From Tenrec ecaudatus (Eukaryota > Chordata > Mammalia > Afrosoricida > Tenrecidae): 64,000 nucleotides of DNA. Positions 32,743 through 43,984 of the stretch are shown piece after piece (within the stretch, counting starts at the first letter, position 1; every line of letters starts with the position of its first letter). The position numbers were made by a program, and so were the translations under genes. The stretch covers positions 11,367,497-11,431,496 of the forward strand of contig NC_134542.1 in NCBI RefSeq assembly GCF_050624435.1, in the 5' to 3' direction. The notes beneath the pieces were generated by a model. It did no database searches. It was not told the origin of the DNA and saw only the letters and a list, made by a program, of their open reading frames with translations.

Positions 32743-33389
32743 CCTCCCCCCACTGGTTTCTGTATTGCACATGATGCCACAAGGTGAAAAGGCTCCGAGG
32801 GAAACCCTCAACCCACGAGGGGCATACCATGTCACCACCTTCATCGCATTGGGCTGTGAAATATTTTTTTTTCTAGAAGGAAAACTATCTGCAAAGACAT
32901 GGACTCCTACTCAAACCAACAGTGAAAATATTGGGACACCAATGTCCTCAACTAAACCCAGTTTCAAGATTGAGTTTGAAGACTGGTAGGCTATCATTGT
33001 GTCAACACAAATGGTTGCTGGTGGCTGACTTATGATTGCCTATAATAAATACTGTGTGTATGTGTGTCCTTTGAAGTACCTAGGATGTGGCATTTATATA
33101 TATATATATATATAAACAGGACTTTTCCTGCCTAATAAAAATGACCTGGGTTGCAATTTTTTAATTCCTTTTAAGGTTTTTGTTTGTTTTTGCTTAGAAC
33201 TCAGCCCAGTCACAGCTTCTCTGACCCCTAATCCTGGTGTCCAGCTACTACTACTGAATGTTCGGGAAGGCAGTGACCATAGGGGCTCCAGGATGGAATG
33301 GGAGAGATGCAGGAGGAAACTCAACATCGTGAGGGGGGGGGAAGCAAGCTTATTGATCTGATAGAGACTGGTAGAACACCTGAGACCAT
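32743..33389. other. Intronic sequence with (TA)n
   Basis: Unassigned apart from a (TA)n run at about 33096-33115 and a T-rich run at 32863-32872. 33345-33389 may be the extreme edge of the RTE copy that follows. Confidence 0.4.
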
Positions 33390-33635
33390 GGCCCTTAGAC
33401 AGTACATTGAGCATGCTTTCAGGAGAGACCAGTCATTGGAGAAAGACATCATTTGTTCAGGTAGAAGTGCAGTGAGAAAGAGGACGGCCCTCGACAAGAT
33501 GGACAGGCACAGTGGCTGCAACCATGGGCTCAAACATAAGAACAATTATGGGATGTGGGGGGTTGGTGGTATTTCACTCTGTTGTCCATGAGGTCACTGT
33601 TAGTGGGAACCAACTCTTGGGCCCTAACATCAACC
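33390..33635 (+). repeat. RTE LINE 3' tail
   Basis: GGAGAGACCAGTCATTGGAG, AAGAGGACGGCCCTCGACAA, ACAGGCACAGTGGCTGCAAC, then a tail ending TAACATCAAC. Confidence 0.85.
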
Positions 33636-34684
33636 CCTGGAGGGGGGGCGGGTGAGGGGTGCCCTTCTTAGAACAATCAATTCCGTTATGGGTCAGGGTA
33701 GCGTCAACAACATGGACTCGAGGTCACTGGCAGTGCTGGCACATGACAGTGCTGCCTGAAAATGATGCCTCCTGTCTTGGCCCCATCACCTGCTTTAAAA
33801 GCAATTTAAACACACTGAGGAGAGCACCCCAGCAATGGGTCCCCGCACCCCAGGGAATCAGTGTAGTCGGGCACTTCCTATGCTCCAAGCAGGGGTCCCC
33901 TGTGAGGGCCAGCAGAGATGACCGGTCGGGTTGGGAGACAAAATGCTGCAATGCAGCTGTGCAAGGTATCATAGTCTGCACGGGCACCTGGGATGCTCCT
34001 TCAGGAAGGAACGAGAAAGGCTCAGGGTGGAGGAGGACACAATCGTGTCTATCAAAATACCAACTAGGGAGTCTAGGAAGCAAACTTTGGGGACCTCAAC
34101 TCAAAAGAGCAGGGTGGTTTTCTTTTGGCTCGCCCTTTTGTGCCGATGTTAGGCTTAGAAAGTTCTTCAGACCCTCAACAGTTTGACATAGAGCTACTGC
34201 CGTTTGCCAGGACTGATTCCTCAACTCCATGTCCAGACAGTTCTCGTAGATACTGCAAGAGGTGGTTCTTGTTTTCCCGCCCCACTCCCCTGGTTAAATG
34301 TCTACCGCCAGAGGCCGGTGAGGAAAACCCACCAACCCAAAATCAAGGCGTGCTCTGCATTGGGGGTGGCTTTTAGACTGACCTTTTAACTTCAGAGAGG
34401 GAAAAGTGAAGTGGTCACACCAAGCTCACTTAGCCCTGGCCTGCAATGCTCCTGCTAGGCCACGCAGGCATCCCTGAGCATCTGCATTGGTCAGAACTGT
34501 CGGCTGCATTATACCTGCCCTGGGCCCATGAGGGTTCATATGATCATGTGACTGAATGAGGTACTACCTCCTCGCACATGTATCCATCAGTTCCCCCTCA
34601 CATGGCACAATCGTGTGAACTGCTCTTACACAAATGGTCTTTGAACCGTATGCCTCGAGACCCATACGTCCACCACCACCAGTA
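33636..34684. other. Intronic sequence, nothing recognised
   Basis: Contains a 175-codon plus-strand open frame (33659-34186) with no recognisable domain, composition or splice context; taken as chance. Confidence 0.4.
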
Positions 34685-35790
34685 TTTTTTCCTTAAAAAA
34701 ATCATTTTATTGGGGGCTTGTACAACTCTTATCACAATCTATACATACATCCATTGTGTTAAGCAAACTTGTACATTTGTTGCCATCATCATTCTCAAAA
34801 CATTTGTCTTCTATTTGAGCCCTTGGTACCAGCTCATTTTCCCCCTCCTTCCCGGCCCCCCTCATGAACCCTTGACAATTTATAAATTATTATTTTGTCA
34901 TGTCTTACACTGTCCGATATCTCCCTTCACCCACTTTTCTGTTGTCTGTCCCCCAGGGACGGGGTTATATGTAGATCCTTGTGATCAGTTCCCCCTTTCT
35001 ACTCCACCTTCCCCTTACCCCCCTGGTATCGCTATTCTCATTATTGGTCCTGAGGGGTTTATCTGTCCTGGAGTCCCTGTGCTCCCAGTTCTTATCTACA
35101 CCAGTGTACATCCTCTGGTCTAGCCATATTTATAAGGTAGAATTGGGATTATTATAGTGGTGGGGAAGAAGCATTAAAGAACTAGAGGAAAGTTGTATGT
35201 TTCATTGGTGCTATACTGCACCCTGACTGGCTCGTCTCCTCCCCATGACCTTTCTGTAAGGAGATGTTCAGTTGCCTACAGATGGGCTTTGGGTCTCCAC
35301 TCCATACTCCCCCTCATTCACAAGGATATAATTTTTTTTGTTCTTTGATGCCTGATATCTGATCCTATTGACACCTCATGATCACACAGGCTGGTGTGCT
35401 TCTCCCATGTGGCCTTTGTTGTCTCTTAGCTAGATGGCCACTTGTATATCTTCAAGTCTTTAAGACTCCAGACACTATATCTTTTGATAGCCAGACACCA
35501 TCAGTTTTCTTCACCACATTTGCTTATGCACCTGCTTTGTCTTCAGCAATCGTGTTGGGAAGGTGAGCATCAAGGAATGCCAGTTTAATAGAATAAAGTG
35601 TTCTTGCATTGAGGAAGTACTTGAGTGGAGGCCCAATGGCCACCTGCTGCCTTAATACAAAACCTATAAATAGATGCACATAGATCTATTTCCCCATCGT
35701 CATATATATATTTACATATGTACATGCCTGTATTTTGAGCTCTATAAATGCCCTTTGGCTTCTGGTTCTTTCCTCACCACCAGTATTACT
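34685..35790 (-). repeat. L1-type LINE 3' end with poly(A)
   Basis: Longest copy of this 3' UTR in the window. The minus-strand end reads CCCCCAATAAAATGATTTTT, an AATAAA signal then the A-tail (plus strand 34686-34715). The body includes CTCTTATCACAATCTATACA, CCCTTGACAATTTATAAATT and CATTGAGGAAGTACTTGAGT. A chance 181-codon plus-strand frame through it is an antisense artefact. Confidence 0.8.
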
Positions 35791-36800
35791 GCGATTTCCC
35801 CAATTCCTCATTCTCTCTAGTTACGTCCCCTCCTCAGTTCCTTACCAGAGAACTGGATGGGGCTTGATGCGTTTCTCATTCAACTTCTTTTGTCATATTA
35901 AAAAAGAAGAACTTACACAATTATGGCTGCCAGGACCCACGATGTAGCGCAAGTCAAGTGAGAACATGGGCCTTCCCGGGCTGATCTGCAGACCCAATCC
36001 CCTCTCTTCCTTTAATTATCTCTGCACCACACCAGGAGACATGGAAAGAATGCGACATGGTTTATTCCCATCAACAAAGAATAAACCTACACCCATCAGT
36101 GAAGACACGGGGCAGGGGCCTTTGTGCTGCACCTGAGATCACTCTGGTGAAAAGGGAAATGTATGACGCCGTCCAATTAAACTGTCTTTTCTTTTTAAAA
36201 CTTAAACTGCATCTCAATGGGTCCCTTTGAATGTATGATGCCCGTCAAGGGGATTCAAAGACACTGTCGGATGAGCTGTCAAGAAAAGTACTCGAGAGTA
36301 ATTCAGACCTAATGTCTATTCTACCTTTTATTTTGTTTGTTTTAATCTCTCCTGACCTGGCTTCCCTGGTACTTTCACAACTAAAGACGGGAGGACAAGG
36401 CCGCAGTCAGCTTCATTCTCAAGCCATGGTCTCTGGAGCCGGCTCCCCCAGTCTCACCTATGGCTGGACAGCAACCCTGATGTCCACAGCGGGTGAGGGG
36501 GCACAGTAGTGACAGCGCCGCTCGACTGTCACAAGGGAACCCCAATGTGGTGGTGGCCATTGGCCTTCCAGGACAGTGGAAGAAAAGAAGCCCGGTTACT
36601 CCCACGTCACCATGACCTTCCGTGTCAACAAGGGCACGAGCTCGGGCTGGCAGAAAGAAGAGAAGGACACAGCTTCGTGCCCAGCATCAGCTGGACTTGA
36701 TGGTGGTCTCTTTAAAGCAAAGAGGCAGGACTCATGCACAAAAGGACGTGGGGGGAGAAATGCGATAAGCCCGGGCTCCTAGCTGGCATCTGCCTTTTGT

Positions 36801-36842
<42 letters not shown>

Positions 36843-37447
36843 CACTTGTCCCACATTTTCCCATGAGTGTGGCATCAGCTGCCTCCTCAGCCTGTTTATC
36901 ACAGCTGAGGCTGCCAAGCGCAGAAGGCGGAATTTCTGTCAGCAGTAGTAAATGCTCAAGCCCCTGGAAATCGTGGGGGGTTCAGTGTTTCTTCTGCAAA
37001 AGGCTACTTGGCGATCAGCCCTGGCACGAGCCCTAGGACTTGTGATTATGGCCAGGCTTTGTTTTTAAAAAAACACGAGAGAGCGGCCAATTCTGAGGTT
37101 ACAGAGGGCTACCTTGGTTCCTTGACTTACTCTCTGAATACGCTTCACAGGAGGAGGAGGAATGGGAACAAATTGAGGCTGGGTGTTTTCTTGCCAAACA
37201 GGCATTCCACCAAACACATTTGCTAGCTGGCTCTTTCAAAACTCTGTATTATTAGTGACTATTACACTGGCCCCTTACGCTGAACATGGGGACCGACCAA
37301 CGGGAAAGAACTAGGCATGTGTAAAGGCTATGCAGGGGAAGCTATAGTTTCTACCCATTTCATGAGGGACAGCGCCTCTCTGCAGAAAAATGTCCATAAA
37401 TAAGTACACAAGAAAATAAAGAGAAGGGATGCTCTCAGCTTCTACTT
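35791..37447. other. Intronic sequence with (GA)n
   Basis: Unassigned intron with an uninterrupted (GA)n at 36801-36840 (about 20 units). GC-rich around 36380-36700 with overlapping short frames that look accidental. Confidence 0.4.
36801..36840. repeat. (GA)n microsatellite
   Basis: About 20 perfect GA units, a homopurine mirror repeat. Confidence 0.95.
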
Positions 37448-37660
37448 GGCTGTAGATCTTGGTGCCACTGGGTCGATTCGACCCATAGGGACCCTGTCCA
37501 CAACAGAACGAAACAGTGCCCAGTCCTGCGCCATCCGCACAGTCATTCCTACGCCTGATCCCACTGTGGCAGCCACTGTGTCCGTCCATCTCCTTGAGGG
37601 CCTTCCTGCCTTCCGCTGCCCCTCGACCAAGCATGGTGTCCCTTCCACCTGAGGGTGTAG
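37448..37660 (-). repeat. RTE LINE 3' tail
   Basis: TCTTGGTGCCACTGGGTCGA, CCACAACAGAACGAAACAGT, CACTGTGTCCGTCCATCTCC, CCAAGCATGGTGTCCCTTCC. One of the less diverged tails. Confidence 0.88.
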
Positions 37661-39282
37661 GAAGTCAGAAAGAGCATCCACCCAGCCCTCACAAGAAAAG
37701 GAAATGATGGACGACAATCTGCAAATTCGTGACTTTTCCTGAAGCACCAGAGTGCTGTGAGCGCAGGCAGCAGCCACCCAGAGTGACATCAAAGGAAAGA
37801 CGGGGTCGGCAGGCACTATGGTGCCTGAGCCCCTGCTCGCCTAGGGGAGACGGCTGGGCACCAGGAGAGAGAATTCTGCCACAACTGTTAAGGAGCCAGC
37901 AGATACAAGCTCAGGAGCGGCAAGCAGGAGCACATACCAACACCTGGGGTGGCAGACAAAGGGGCATTCCCAACCCCGGGAAGGCTCGTCTGAGGACCTT
38001 ACCTGGTACTCAGCAAAGCAAGGGGTGTGAGGCCCGATCGAAGCGCCCTCTACGGTCCAGCCCCAAGGGGAAGACAGCAGCCCCAGGGGGAGAGGTCTGA
38101 GACCCTGCCTCCATGACATAGACAAAACATCCACTGCAGCTTAGAACAGGAGAAGAAAGGTCACGGTTACAAGCTCGGAGCAACAAGGAACAGCTTGGAC
38201 CCTGCGGGAAGAGGGACAAGATAGCGGAGGAGAGGCTCCCCAAGCACAACACAGAAGACAAACCTCCCACAGGAAGAACATCCAACCAGCCCCTTCCCTA
38301 CACACAGAGTTGGAAGCCTGCAGGGAACTGGGGATATAACCATAGCAACAGCAAAGCCCCCAAGGAAGCCAGGCCCGGGCTCTACTAGCTCAAACGTGTG
38401 CACTAGAGCCCCAGCCAAAGGCAAGGTGTGCCGGTTTCCAGGATGCCAACGATTTGCCTTCATCTCTCCTGAACTCTACAAAGTATTGGCTTTCGACAAA
38501 ATAGTACGAGGCATATGAAAAAGCAAGTTACGCACTGCCAAGAGACAATCAGATCAACAGAATCACACGTGGGCTTTATATAGACTCCAGAACTAACAGA
38601 TTACAAAATTTGTAGCACAATTTATATTATGTGAGGCTTGAATGAAAAAGGTGGATGTGTAAGGTTAAGATGAGTAATTTCGGTAGAGACAAAAAAAAAC
38701 TCTGAGAATAAAATGGAAATTAAAAGAAAAGTGACCGGGCTGAAGAACACCGTCAATGGGGTCATCAGTACACCGGATACAGCCACAGAGAAAGTCACTG
38801 AGTGAGAAAGCAGGTTAAGGCATACAACACAAATGTTTTCTGTGTTTATAGCAAGGTGGGGACGGAAAAACAAAAGTACAGAGAATTCCAGAGCTCTTCA
38901 TGGAAAAGGATGACCCAAGTATATGCTATTACAGGAAATCTCCTTTAAATATAAAGCCGCAAGCAGGTTTTGTTTTTTTTTCCCAAAGGTGGAAGAAATA
39001 TACCGTGCAACCTCTGATTAAAGGAACTTCACCCTGGCCATTACAGTAACAGATGCAAGTCTCCAAATCGATGCATCCCAAGCATGCACGGAACCTGGGT
39101 AGCAACAGAGCTTCTCCAGGCACGAGGCCAAGACTGAGTGAAGGGTCAGGAGCAGTGGACATACTCAACAATGGCACTTTGTTCAAGGGGTGGGTTCAAG
39201 AGCATATGGAGCCAGTTCCAAGGAGACAGATACAAACAGACTTCTTGAGGTACATTAAAACGCTTGGCCCCTAGCAAAGAAA
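37661..39282. other. Intronic sequence, nothing recognised
   Basis: 37700-38460 is A/G-rich with no recognised repeat. The remainder is AT-rich and unassigned. Confidence 0.4.
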
Positions 39283-39554
39283 GTAGCTTTATAAATTGTT
39301 TATATTGATGATCATTCTATTTTCTTTGAAAGGCTTTGTGACTCTCTTCTTAACTGTGAGAAATCCACCCTGCCTCCTAGAAAGGGCATTTTTGGGAAAA
39401 GTCTTTATTATTTTGAAAAGTAGCTTTATAAATTGTTTATATTGATGATCATTCTATTTTCTTTGAAAGGCTTTGTGACTCTCTTCTTAACTGTGAGAAA
39501 TCCACCCTGCCTCCTAGAAAGGGCATTTTTGGGAAAAGTCTTTATTATTTTGAG
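39283..39554. repeat. Perfect 137-bp tandem duplication
   Basis: 39283-39419 is repeated base for base from 39420. I compared the copies in full (GTAGCTTTATAAATTG through GTCTTTATTATTTTGA) and found no difference over about 135 bases before they part. Both copies are unique-looking intronic sequence, 0.5 kb downstream of the UIM exon in transcription order. Confidence 0.95.
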
Positions 39555-40050
39555 TCTTCTCCCTAAGAAAACTTATATGTAGGTTTTTGGTTGGACGAGT
39601 TGATAACATGTTGACCCTGAGTTGGAATTCTTGCTGTTGGTGTGATTTTGAGGTGGATGGTTTATGAACCACACTGGCACACAGTGTAACAGACATGCAG
39701 TCCATGGTACAGATATGGACCCCAATGAAGACAGCTTTTACCATTGGCACACACAATGTATTTTATGTTATTTTTAAAGTTTCTTAACTTTAATGTCACA
39801 GCACCGAGTGCAGCAGGCCTATAAAAAGACCCACTTTAACAATACAGACATGTCTGGCACCTCATTAGCTTAGGCTGCTGGGAAAATGGTTATCACGCCC
39901 CATTCTTTCAAATCACAATCCACACACTATTTTTTCACCTGCACGTCCTTTTTAGAAACTATGTAAAGTTTCGCGGGCTACAAATGCTCCCTTAACGACC
40001 ACCTCCCCACGGGAGATGGGCTTTTAGAAAATAAGGCATATGGTTCCTAC
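39555..40050. other. Intron next to the UIM exon, nothing recognised
   Basis: AT-rich and without repeats; no second exon seen. Confidence 0.4.
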
Positions 40051-40194
40051 CTCGGTCTTGGAGGCTGGCTCTTAATGCCCTCTCCAGCTGTTCCTCCTCA
40101 CTCAGCCCTGCTGTGTAGGCATCGTAGTTCCTGGGGGAGGCATCAAAGGAGCTTGGCCTGCCTGGTGGGACACGGTCCTGATAGCCAGTGTATC
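40051..40194 (-). CDS. RHBDD1: RHBDD1 exon with ubiquitin-interacting motif
   Basis: This 144-bp exon (2 + 47 codons + 1) has an acceptor CTGCAG ending at 40195 and a donor GTAGG from 40050. It starts YTGYQDRVPPGRP and contains PRNYDAYTAGL, close to human PRNYDTYTAGL. The second half is SEEEQLERALRASLQD, a textbook UIM: an acidic run, Leu, the invariant Ala, then Ser at +4, followed by Asp. In human RHBDL4 this motif (about residues 270-285) binds ubiquitinated substrates and is needed for ubiquitin-dependent turnover. The first 20 residues are less conserved (for example human DHYEEA against SSFDAS), as expected for a linker. All UIM consensus positions are kept, so purifying selection on substrate recognition is likely. 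No break is seen. Confidence 0.95.
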
Positions 40195-40439
40195 CTGCAG
40201 GCACAGGGAGAGAGCTCATTGGTTTCACACTTTCTAGTTGGCGTATGCCAACACTAGGAGATAACCCGAGTTTGGAGGACAGCCATTATCTTCCAAATGT
40301 GACAATGATGTGATGAGTGGAGAGTGTTTTCCATCAGAACTGGTCATTCTGTAACCCAGGGGGCCACCACAGGGCTGCGCAGGAAGGGCCCCTCATATGC
40401 TAAACCGGGGAGAAGAAACCAAAACGCATGACTGGAAGT

Positions 40440-40570
40440 GGGGCGGCATCAAGGTGTGGTACAAACAGCTTGGCTGGGAACAGAGAGGTTGGAGGTTCAG
40501 GTCCACCCAGAGGCATGGCGAAGAAAGGCCTGGCAATCCTCTTCCAAAACTCCAGTCTGATGACAGTCAT
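40440..40570 (+). repeat. AfroSINE, older subtype
   Basis: GAGGTTGGAGGTTCAGGTCC (B box), ACCCAGAGGCATGGCGAAGA, AAGGCCTGGCAATCCTCTTC. This block order is typical of an older afrotherian subtype. It lies 246 bp upstream of the UIM exon. Confidence 0.7.
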
Positions 40571-41149
40571 GCCTCAGCTGATCTGGAACAATCATGGCGT
40601 CGGCCATGCAGACTATGAGAAATGGACGAGGAATGGCTGTGTAGTCATTGAAAGCCATATGATGAGCAACCAGGTACCCAACACAAGTTGGAGTAGACTC
40701 GCTAGCAACCCACCCTAAGAGATAGTGGAGAGGGAGTGGAATGAGCTGTTGACTTATGGAGTGGAGCCTCCAGCCTGCAACCTGGGCCAAAGTATTTTTC
40801 AGCCACGTACTGACTGGGGTCAAGAGAACATATGAAATAGTAGTCAACACTGTGGTGGCTCCAGACAGAGAGGCAGCCCCTAGGCAAACACACACTGCAC
40901 AGATTCTCTTTGTTGGGTGTCATGCTGTGTGTGGTGATAACTATGTCATGATACCCAAGCCAATGAGTTTGTGGTTATCGTTCTCTGCCCGAGACAGTAG
41001 TGTCTACCAAGGTCCTGTCATACAACTCGTCACTCAGTAAAATAGAGAAAGAGAATCAGCCTGTCAAATACTACTGTAACATCAAACACAGACACCTGGT
41101 TAATAAAGGTCAGTAACAGAACAAAGTTCACATGCACATATCCATCTAT
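40571..41149. other. Intronic sequence, nothing recognised
   Basis: A 94-codon plus-strand frame (40756-41040) has no recognisable features. Confidence 0.4.
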
Positions 41150-41300
41150 ATTTTCTTTTTTTTAAAACATTTCATTGGGGCTCATACAACTCTTATCACA
41201 ATCCATACATCATCAATTATGTAAAGCACATCTGTACATTCTTTGCCCTCATCATTTTCAAAACATTTTCTCTCCCTCCACTTAAGCCCTTTTGATCAGC
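41150..41300 (-). repeat. L1-type LINE 3' terminus
   Basis: 5'-truncated to about 150 bp: TTTCATTGGGGCTCATACAA, CTCTTATCACAATCCATACA, CATCATTTTCAAAACATTTT. The T-rich left end is the A-tail in reverse. Confidence 0.8.
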
Positions 41301-41329
41301 CTTAATTTATTCCTTACCTTTTCCTTAAT

Positions 41330-41530
41330 CACCTCACAGCCATTGAGTCAATTCCGACTCAGGATAATATTTTCATTTACAGAGGAGCACTGTTCCTATA
41401 GGTTTCCGACACTCTCAATCTCTATGGGAGCAGAAAGTCTCCTTTTTCACCTGCAGAGAAGCTGGTGGGTTCCAACTACTGACCTTGGGATTAACAGCCC
41501 AACTGTAACCCAATCCACCCCCAGGGTTCC
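41330..41530 (-). repeat. AfroSINE, full length
   Basis: GCCATTGAGTCAATTCCGAC tail, GGGAGCAGAAAGTCTCCTTT body, head ending CCCAGGGTTCC. Confidence 0.88.
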
Positions 41531-41809
41531 CCTTAATCATCTGCTGCTGTGAACTTTGTTTGGAAAAGTTATTCCCCACTCTTGTAACCAACTTCCTAGA
41601 AGATTATCAATCTGATTTTGGTAGGATGGGAGCTAAGTATTAATCTGCTAACCTTTTCCCTCTTGATGGCATAATTTGACCCTTTAAAGATGAAGATTCC
41701 AATGCTTAATTAATGCATTTTGGGTTATCAACAAAAACCCTAGGAGTATTGTGGCACATGTCTCCATATCACCCAACAAGGTTGAATTTAAGTTTGTATT
41801 GCTTGGTCT
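41531..41809. other. Intronic sequence, nothing recognised
   Basis: AT-rich, unassigned. Confidence 0.4.
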
Positions 41810-43336
41810 ACCACGCTCAGCTAGTCATAAGCTGCTCGCTTGGATGTGGCTATGATGTTGGAAGCTAAGTTACTGATCTTTCAAATCCCAGTGTTGTCAC
41901 TCATAGAGGGCACATTCTAGGAGAGCTTCCAGACTAAGAGAGGCTAGCAAGGAAGATCTAGAAATCTACTTCTGGAGGGGGAAAAAAAAAAAGAAAGGCC
42001 AGTGAGCACCTTATGAGTCGGCAGTGGAACAATGCTAAAAGATGGACCACTCAGGTTGGAAGACGCTGGAAATACAACCAGGGAAGAGCTACCTCCTCAA
42101 GGCAGAGTCAACCTTAATGACGTGGATGGCACATGATGTGGACAGCACAAAGCTTCATTTGCTAATGTGTTACAGCTCAAAATGATAAGACACAGTAGCA
42201 AATGCGCATTCTTCATCAGAATGCTCAGTATCATCAGCCAAAATTAGGCCAGAGCCAACTGAGGAACAGATCATCAATTGCCCATAAACAACTTCAGTGT
42301 GGAATGCACCAAGTAGGAATCTAGGAAAACTAGTTGTAAAAAATGAAATTAAACATATCCCGATTGATATGGTAGGTATGAGTGAGCTGAACTAGATCTG
42401 TATGAGCCATTTTGAAAAATAAAACAATCGTAAAGTCTGCTATTATGACAAACTAGAGGAATGGCTTTATATCCACTGTTAAAAACAATCTCAAGACCTA
42501 TACAGCGGTGCCACTCAGTCACTGATAAGATCCATAGGAAGACCAGCTAATACGACTATTAGTCAAATGTGCACACCAAACACTAATGTCAAGATGAAAA
42601 CATTAAATATGTCTATGAACTTCGGAAGTCTGCAATTGATCAAATATGCCATGAAGAATGCAGTGATAATTCCCGGTAGTTGGAAGGTGAAAGTTGGGAA
42701 GCAAGAAGGATCTTCTATTGGAAAACAAGGCCCTTGGGGAAAGAACCCACCCTAGATATCACATGATGTATGACCAATGATTTATCGAAATTATTTTTCA
42801 ACAATAGGAATAGGGATTATATACATGGGACGTGTTGGGTGGAAGACATAGGATTCAACAGACTATATTGATGGAAAGGGACAAAAGAAATGCTATCATC
42901 GGTCAAAATTGGGCCAGGGTAAACTGAGGAATGGATCATCAATTGCCCACAAGCAACTTCAAGCTGATGCTGAAGAAAATTAAAACAAGTATGGCCTCTA
43001 AAATTAAAACAAGTATGGCCTCTAAAGCTGAAGACCATGTCAAAAATAGATCTGATGGACTGAACATGAATGATTGCAGGCCAGATGAGTTGCAGCATGA
43101 AATAAAGGGTATCGAGGGGATATTGCATGGTTCAAAATCAGGAAGAGTGTGTGTGTCAGGGTTGTAGCCTCTCACTGTAGTTATTCAATCTGTACTCTGA
43201 GCAAGTAATCCAAGAAGTCAGACTCTATGAAGAAAAACATGGAATCGGGATTGGAGGAAGGCTCATTAACCTGAAATAAACAGATAACACAACTTGTTTG
43301 CTGAAAGAGAAGACTTCCTGATGAAAACTGAAGGCT
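41810..43336 (+). mobile_element. RTE/Bov-B-type LINE, 5' portion of a near-complete copy
   Basis: The 5' UTR (GATGTTGGAAGCTAAGTTAC, GAGCTTCCAGACTAAGAGAG, GCTACCTCCTCAAGGCAGAG) runs into the start of the ORF near 42290. Endonuclease-region blocks follow: ATTGATATGGTAGGTATGAG, AGTGAGCTGAACTAGATCTG, AATACGACTATTAGTCAAAT, then GTAGTTGGAAGGTGAAAGTT (degenerate DWNAKV site, near 42675). The later reverse-transcriptase core is largely deleted. 43160-43320 resumes at GTGTCAGGGTTGTAGCCTCT (the RQGC motif region) and CTCATTAACCTGAAATAAAC. Frames are broken throughout. It continues at 43985 after a nested insertion. Confidence 0.85.
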
Positions 43337-43850
43337 TCAGGAAGCAGACGGACACTGGGCCTCTGACTCAAGTCCTCCCTCAACGCAAGGACACTTTAAC
43401 AACCCGTCATTCTGTGCTGCTCACCTTCCCCACACCATCGGTGAAGACAAAATGGGTGCATAATCAAATGTGGTGAAGGGATTGGATGGTGCCCAGCAAG
43501 CAAAACATAAAGTGACTACCAGGAGGGTGAAGGGAAAGTGAAGGGAGAAAGGGGTAACCAATCACAGTGATCAACAATATAACCCCCTCCCAGGGGGCGG
43601 ACAACAGAAAAGCGGATGAAGGGAGAGAGCAGTCCATGTAAGACATGAAAACGTTTTTTTTATAAATTATCAAGGGTTCATGAGGAAGGGTGGAAATGAG
43701 TTGACACCAAGGGCTCAAGTAGAAAGAAAATGTTTTGAAAGTGATGATGGCTACATATGTACAAATGTGTTTGACATAAAGGATGCATGTGCAGATTGTG
43801 GTTAAGAGTTGTAAAAGCCCCCAATAAGATGATTTAGAAAAAGAAAATCT
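43337..43850 (+). mobile_element. L1-type LINE 3' end nested in the RTE copy
   Basis: GGGCCTCTGACTCAAGTCCT, TCCTCAACGCAAGGACACTT and GTGAAGACAAAATGGGTGCA match the complement of 35520-35650. It runs to the L1 terminus GTTGTAAAAGCCCCCAATAA at 43808-43827 and an A-rich end. The whole insertion (43337-43984) is bracketed by near-identical 14-mers in the RTE: 43323-43336 and 43985-43998 (GAAAACTGAAGGCT and GAAAATTGAAGGCT). Confidence 0.82.
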
Positions 43851-43984
43851 GAACTGTAAATCTGAGTTTACACACACACACCTCGCTGGGCGTGGGGTAG
43901 AGGTGATATGAGAGCCTACAGTGCTTTCATTTGAATGTAAATAGAAGCAAGTGGTCTCATTTTGAAACCTATTGTTAAAAAAAA
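43851..43984 (+). other. Putative L1 3'-transduced segment
   Basis: About 130 bp of non-L1, non-RTE sequence between the L1 terminus and the right-hand duplication. It ends in a run of eight A, then GAAAA. It includes a short CA run at 43871-43880. A second A-tail directly beside the target duplication is what 3' transduction by read-through transcription produces. Alternative: a separate small insertion. Confidence 0.5.

Noticed and set aside
33659..34186. 175-codon plus-strand frame
   Set aside because: Antisense to RHBDD1, begins beside an RTE tail, no recognisable motif.
34578..35123. 181-codon plus-strand frame with hydrophobic stretches
   Set aside because: It is the antisense of an L1 3' UTR; the same peptide pattern recurs in the copies at 41.2, 43.5 and 53.3 kb.
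40756..41040. 94-codon frame near the UIM exon as an extra RHBDD1 exon
   Set aside because: Wrong strand for RHBDD1 and no homology to it.
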